A stretch of DNA of 64,000 nt from Candidatus Pristimantibacillus lignocellulolyticus (GTDB lineage: Bacteria; Bacillota; Bacilli; Paenibacillales; Paenibacillaceae): assembly GCA_023639215.1 (NCBI GenBank), contig CP097899.1:1246501-1310500 (forward strand). Reading direction: 5' to 3'. This document shows, piece by piece, positions 60,506 to 64,000 of this stretch (position 1 is its first letter; each line of letters starts with the position of its first letter). A model generated the notes under the pieces. That model had not been told where the DNA came from and did no database searches. It saw only the letters and a program-made list of their open reading frames with translations. The position numbers and the translations under genes are program-made.

Positions 60506-62116
60506 TTATTCCTTCTCTCGATAGACAAAATAGTCAAAATCTGCGTAATTCCCACTACCACCTAAATCTTGAGCACATATGCCGATGAAAGCACCCGTAA
60601 AGCCTTGATCTAGTGCATATCCGTCTTTAATCAGCTCTGCATTTTCATCTGAAATTTTCGAAGCATCTAGCACTGGACCTATTTCGTTCCATTCTCCTTC
60701 AATTGTAGCGTAATAGAATTGGAGACTTTCGCCATCAATGACCGCCTTCAAGTAACATCTCTCGCTACCTTCAATCGAGATAGGTTCATCAATCGGCTCA
60801 TCATAGATCCCTCGATCACTTTGCATAATACTAACGCATTTGCCTTTAGACTCATCCCAGCTAACATGCAAATAATAATAATTTTTCGTATTGTAATAAT
60901 AAATAAGTCCCGCAAGTTGCTGATATGAGTTAGGAGTAAATTCCAATACCGTTTCAGCCTCTATCTCAAAAGCCTGCTGTCTACGTGCAATAAGACTTTG
61001 TCTATGCAGTGAATATAAAGATTCTCTACCTACTAATCGTAAATATCCAGGGCGAGCTTTCAGTGAAGCCCATTGTTCGTTCATTGGCTCTCTTAACGTA
61101 CTAAAATCAATAGATAGCTTATCTTCATCAAAATGCTCAATCCACTCTGTACGTGCAGGCACATCTGCAATTTCCGCTAGTTGTGGCGCTGGTACTAACA
61201 CTTCAGGACCATTATGACCGTGGCTTAGTTGTAACCAACCTGCATCATTCCACTCCACTGGCTGAATGGCCGTCTCTCTTCCTAGAATACAGCTATTAGA
61301 AGCAGTAGTTGGTCTACCACATAGATGAACCATATACCACTGTCCTTGCTGAGTTACAACTAAACTTGCATGACCAGCTTTTTGCAAAGGAAGGTGTGGT
61401 TTATCTCGTGATGTAACAATAGGTCCACTTGGATCAGTCTCATATTGCCCTAGCAATGTACGAGATCGTGCGACTGTCTCTGCGTGTCCAAAACGTGTAC
61501 CACCTTCCGCAACTAACAAATAATAATAGCCTTCATGTTGATAAATATGCGGACCTTCTGTTAAGCCTAACGATGTCCCATCATAAATACAATGAATATC
61601 ACCAATTAGCTTTTGTTGCTCTTCATCATATTGTTGAATAATGATACCACCAAAAGGATTTTTCCCTTTTCGATGATCCCATTTTAAGTTAACAATCCAT
61701 TTGGTCCCGTCTTGATCATGGAACATGGAAGGATCGAATCCACTACTATTTAGATGAATAGGTTCGGACCAAGGACCACATATATGCTCTGCGGTAACTA
61801 AGTAGTTATGTGTATCCTTGAATTGACCCATATGACTTTTCACATCGGTATAAACCAAATAATACGTGCCATTACTATAGCTCAAGCAAGGTGCCCATAC
61901 CCCACCGGAATCTGGGTTTCCAATCATATTCAACTGACTTAGTCGCTGCAGTGGATGCGTTAGCAAGCTCCAATTTTTCAAATCCTTTGAATGATGAATC
62001 TGTACACCTGGGAACCATTCAAACGTCGAAGTAGCGATATAGTAATCGTCTTCTACGCGAATGATGGAAGGATCGGGGTTGAAACCCCGAAGTATTGGAT
62101 TTTGTATGAATGACAT
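60506..62116 (-). CDS. Glycoside hydrolase family 43 beta-xylosidase
   Basis: Enzyme of 536 residues without signal peptide, thus cytosolic. The five-bladed propeller domain (about 1-310) has GFNPDPSIIRVEDDYYIATSTFEWFPG with the catalytic base aspartate, SGFDPSMFHDQDGTKWIVNL with the pKa-modulating aspartate and LGLTEGPHIYQHEGYYYLL with the acid glutamate. The C-terminal half is the beta-sandwich GH43-C2 domain (LAGLIYYYNTKNYYYLHVS). The pattern fits XynB-type enzymes that cut xylo-oligosaccharides to xylose, with possible arabinofuranosidase activity. It follows a sugar-ABC binding protein gene by 26 bases. Confidence 0.93.
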   Translation of the reverse strand: MSFIQNPILRGFNPDPSIIRVEDDYYIATSTFEWFPGVQIHHSKDLKNWSLLTHPLQRLSQLNMIGNPDSGGVWAPCLSYSNGTYYLVYTDVKSHMGQFKDTHNYLVTAEHICGPWSEPIHLNSSGFDPSMFHDQDGTKWIVNLKWDHRKGKNPFGGIIIQQYDEEQQKLIGDIHCIYDGTSLGLTEGPHIYQHEGYYYLLVAEGGTRFGHAETVARSRTLLGQYETDPSGPIVTSRDKPHLPLQKAGHASLVVTQQGQWYMVHLCGRPTTASNSCILGRETAIQPVEWNDAGWLQLSHGHNGPEVLVPAPQLAEIADVPARTEWIEHFDEDKLSIDFSTLREPMNEQWASLKARPGYLRLVGRESLYSLHRQSLIARRQQAFEIEAETVLEFTPNSYQQLAGLIYYYNTKNYYYLHVSWDESKGKCVSIMQSDRGIYDEPIDEPISIEGSERCYLKAVIDGESLQFYYATIEGEWNEIGPVLDASKISDENAELIKDGYALDQGFTGAFIGICAQDLGGSGNYADFDYFVYREKE

Positions 62117-62142
62117 CGTCTAGTCCTCCCGATTAGCTCTCA

Positions 62143-63405
62143 TTATTTTTGAACTTTTGCAAGTTCTTCGGCTACATTAGAATTTGCATCACTTACGATA
62201 GCTCCGACAACGTTAAGGAATTGATCCGCACGTTTCGCATCTAATGCTTGGTCATAGTAACTGAAGAAGCCTTTAAGTTGTTCACTAATAGCAGTATCAT
62301 ATTCAAAGGATAGTGGATGCATATTTGCTTCTTCTAGTCCTGCTGTTTTCATGGGACTAATGTTTGCACCTTCATTGATTTCTTTACGCTGTGCAGAATC
62401 TGTTAAGAATCGAATAGCTTTGTATGCTGCATCTTGATTCGCTTTAGCAGAAACCGCCATACCTACACCAAAACCACCGTGGTACACATTAGTGCTGCCT
62501 TTTCCACCCTCAACTGTTGGGAATGTTACGAAACCAATATCTTTAGAAATTTCATCATTTAGGAAAGCATCCATTGCCCATTCACCTTGCAAGTACATTG
62601 CAGCGCGACCAGTTGTAAATAGTGTTTCTGCAGCTGCATAATCTAGTCCTAAAAATCCATTAACGAAACCTTTATGATCAATTGCAAGTTCTTTCAAAAG
62701 TTCTCCAGCTTGTACAAAGCTTTGTTGAGTGAAATCAGCTTCACCACTCTTAGCTAACTCAAATGGCTCTGTTCCACCAATACGTTCTGCAAGATATGAA
62801 TACCAGTGCAATACCGGCCAACGATCTTTACCAGATACAGCAATTGGAATGATATCGTTTCCATTCAATGCATCAACAACCGTTAGAAGCTCGTCAAATG
62901 TTGTTGGAGGTGTTAAGTTATTGTCTGCGAATATTTGTTTATTGTACCAAAGGGATACACCACTGAATAGTACTGGAATACCATAGTTTTTATCATCATA
63001 AGCAAATGTTTCTAGACCACCACTTAGTACATCCTCTTTGAATGCAGCATCAGCATTTAATTGCTCCGTAATATCGCCAAGCATATTATTAGCTACTAAA
63101 GTATCAAATGTTTCACCACTCCAGTACGTAATTAGGTCTGGCAATTGGTTACCTGCAATAGCAACTTTCATTTTTGTTTTTAGTGCTTCATCTTCAAAGA
63201 ACTCTGCTTTTATCTTAATATCAGCATTGGCTTTGTTAAATTCTTCAATAGAAGCTTCAATCGTACTTTTATTTCTGGATTCCATACTCCACATCGTTAG
63301 GGTAGTCACATTATCAGACTTGCCACTGTTTCCAGCATTGTTACTCGAACATCCTGCAACGACTAGCATGATCATAACCATAACTAAGACTAAACTTTTC
63401 TTCAT
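62143..63405 (-). CDS. Sugar ABC transporter substrate-binding lipoprotein (CUT1)
   Basis: Family-1 extracellular solute-binding lipoprotein of 420 residues. Signal and lipobox are LVMVMIMLVVAGCSSN. Typical stretches are LTMWSMESRNKSTIEASIEEF at the start, YGIPVLFSGVSLWYNKQIFADN and GGFGVGMAVSAKANQDAAYKAIRFL. ATG 63405 has AAAGGGG nine bases upstream; a longer frame from 63444 has no such site. With the partial permease upstream and the GH43 and dehydrogenase genes downstream it likely binds xylo-oligosaccharides. Confidence 0.92.
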   Translation of the reverse strand: MKKSLVLVMVMIMLVVAGCSSNNAGNSGKSDNVTTLTMWSMESRNKSTIEASIEEFNKANADIKIKAEFFEDEALKTKMKVAIAGNQLPDLITYWSGETFDTLVANNMLGDITEQLNADAAFKEDVLSGGLETFAYDDKNYGIPVLFSGVSLWYNKQIFADNNLTPPTTFDELLTVVDALNGNDIIPIAVSGKDRWPVLHWYSYLAERIGGTEPFELAKSGEADFTQQSFVQAGELLKELAIDHKGFVNGFLGLDYAAAETLFTTGRAAMYLQGEWAMDAFLNDEISKDIGFVTFPTVEGGKGSTNVYHGGFGVGMAVSAKANQDAAYKAIRFLTDSAQRKEINEGANISPMKTAGLEEANMHPLSFEYDTAISEQLKGFFSYYDQALDAKRADQFLNVVGAIVSDANSNVAEELAKVQK

Positions 63406-63484
63406 TGTATAAATCCCCTTTTGTGTTAGATTTCCTATTTTCATCTATAGTTGTTCATAAATATGTCAGTCAGTTGCTTTTTCT

Positions 63485-64000
63485 CTATCCTTTAACTGAA
63501 CCGGCAACTACACCGTTTTGAATATATTTTTGCAAGAACATATATAAAATGATAATAGGCGCTGTTGTAATTACAAGTGCTGCACTAATTAATGAATAGT
63601 CCGCACTAAAGTTACCTTTGAAACTCATTAATCCAAGTGGTAACGTTTTAAGTGAATCCTGTGAAACCATAATCAATGGGAATACAAAATCATTCATAAT
63701 ATTGAAGAAGGACAGAATCGTTACTGTAGCCAGAATAGGCTTAGCTAACGGAAAATATACTCTAAAGAAGGTTTGGTATATGTTGCAACCGTCGACGATT
63801 GCTGCCTCTTCCAATTCCTTCGGTATCCCTCGGAAAAATCCATGAATTAGAAAGATTGCTACCGGTAAATTAAAGGCAATATACGGGAAGAATAATGACC
63901 AAAATGTATCGTATGCACCAACCTTATTGGCAAGTGTAAATAACGGGATTAATGTACTATGAACCGGAATTAACATCCCTAAGAAAAAGGCACCTAGCAA
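63485..64000 (-). CDS. Sugar ABC transporter permease (MalG/LacG-like), N-terminus outside window
   Basis: CUT1 inner-membrane permease; 171 residues of the C-terminal part are present and the frame is open at the window end. The EAA coupling motif is ELEEAAIVDGCNIYQTFFRVYFPLAKP. The ending (MFLQKYIQNGVVAGSVKG) is the usual C-terminus of MalG-type permeases. About 100 N-terminal residues are missing. A second permease (MalF type) is expected beyond the window. It lies 41 bases upstream of the binding-protein reading frame. Confidence 0.92.
   Translation of the reverse strand: MLGAFFLGMLIPVHSTLIPLFTLANKVGAYDTFWSLFFPYIAFNLPVAIFLIHGFFRGIPKELEEAAIVDGCNIYQTFFRVYFPLAKPILATVTILSFFNIMNDFVFPLIMVSQDSLKTLPLGLMSFKGNFSADYSLISAALVITTAPIIILYMFLQKYIQNGVVAGSVKG

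Noticed and set aside
1..64000. Transposases, integrases, phage genes, tRNA and rRNA
   Set aside because: None was recognised. The accessory look of 35-41.5 kb rests on small unfamiliar proteins and pseudogenes, not on mobility genes.

Overview
The window looks like a chromosomal segment of a low-GC, spore-former-type Firmicute, most likely Paenibacillaceae. Supporting this are AT-rich DNA with strong AGGAGG-type ribosome binding sites, frequent TTG/GTG starts, two YesM/YesN-type sensor pairs, Btr-like AraC/solute-binding fusions, and protein families typical of Paenibacillus and Bacillus. No rRNA, tRNA, transposase, prophage or CRISPR array was seen. The assignment is by gene content only.

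Layout. 1-3.9 kb: an RND efflux pump (cut by the window start) divergent from its TetR regulator. 4-7.2 kb: NamA-type ene-reductase, HAD phosphatase and a split chromate-transporter pair. 7.4-12.9 kb: a three-component sugar sensor (extracytoplasmic sugar-binding protein, LytS/YesM kinase, YesN regulator) followed by an MFS sugar porter. 13.3-16.8 kb: a MntABCD-type metal ABC transporter, divergent from an AraC regulator with a perfect Fur box. 18.4-23.6 kb: signalling genes (a ComP-like kinase without a normal start codon, an HD-GYP response regulator, a CheY-like receiver, an MHYT hybrid kinase, CheW). 24-34 kb: YbjQ protein, catalase, an orphan DNA methyltransferase, SDR, a leaderless GH9 enzyme, an ABC-2-like membrane protein with a divergent TetR. 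34-41.5 kb: an aldo/keto reductase, then an accessory stretch of small secreted or membrane proteins, a membrane-anchored NodB deacetylase with a coiled-coil partner, a FusB/FusC-type EF-G-binding protein with an attenuator-like leader, and at least two decayed genes. 41.6-45.5 kb: an MMPL exporter and TetR, each with a GAATGAATATTCATTC operator. 45.7-56.7 kb: a Fur-controlled ferric-siderophore uptake and sensing locus. 56.9-64 kb: xylan/xyloside use (YesMN pair, polyol dehydrogenase, GH43 beta-xylosidase, sugar ABC transporter cut by the window end).

The most unusual signal is a dispersed repeat of about 60 bp, in one to three tandem copies, directly upstream of the Shine-Dalgarno sequence of at least five unrelated genes (yesN-like 9978, mntA-like 16825, ybjQ-like 24088, aldo/keto reductase 34082, MMPL 44768). 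Its flanking arms form an inverted repeat (ACTTTTTGT / ACAAAAAGT), and at one locus both arms have changed together to AACTTTTCAT / ATGAAAAGTT. That fits a conserved 5'-UTR hairpin family or a palindromic mobile element fixed at translation starts. Other points of interest are an AraC regulator fused in frame to a siderophore-binding lipoprotein across an internal Fur box, a possible AUU start codon, and an SD-sequestering leader on the FusB-like gene.
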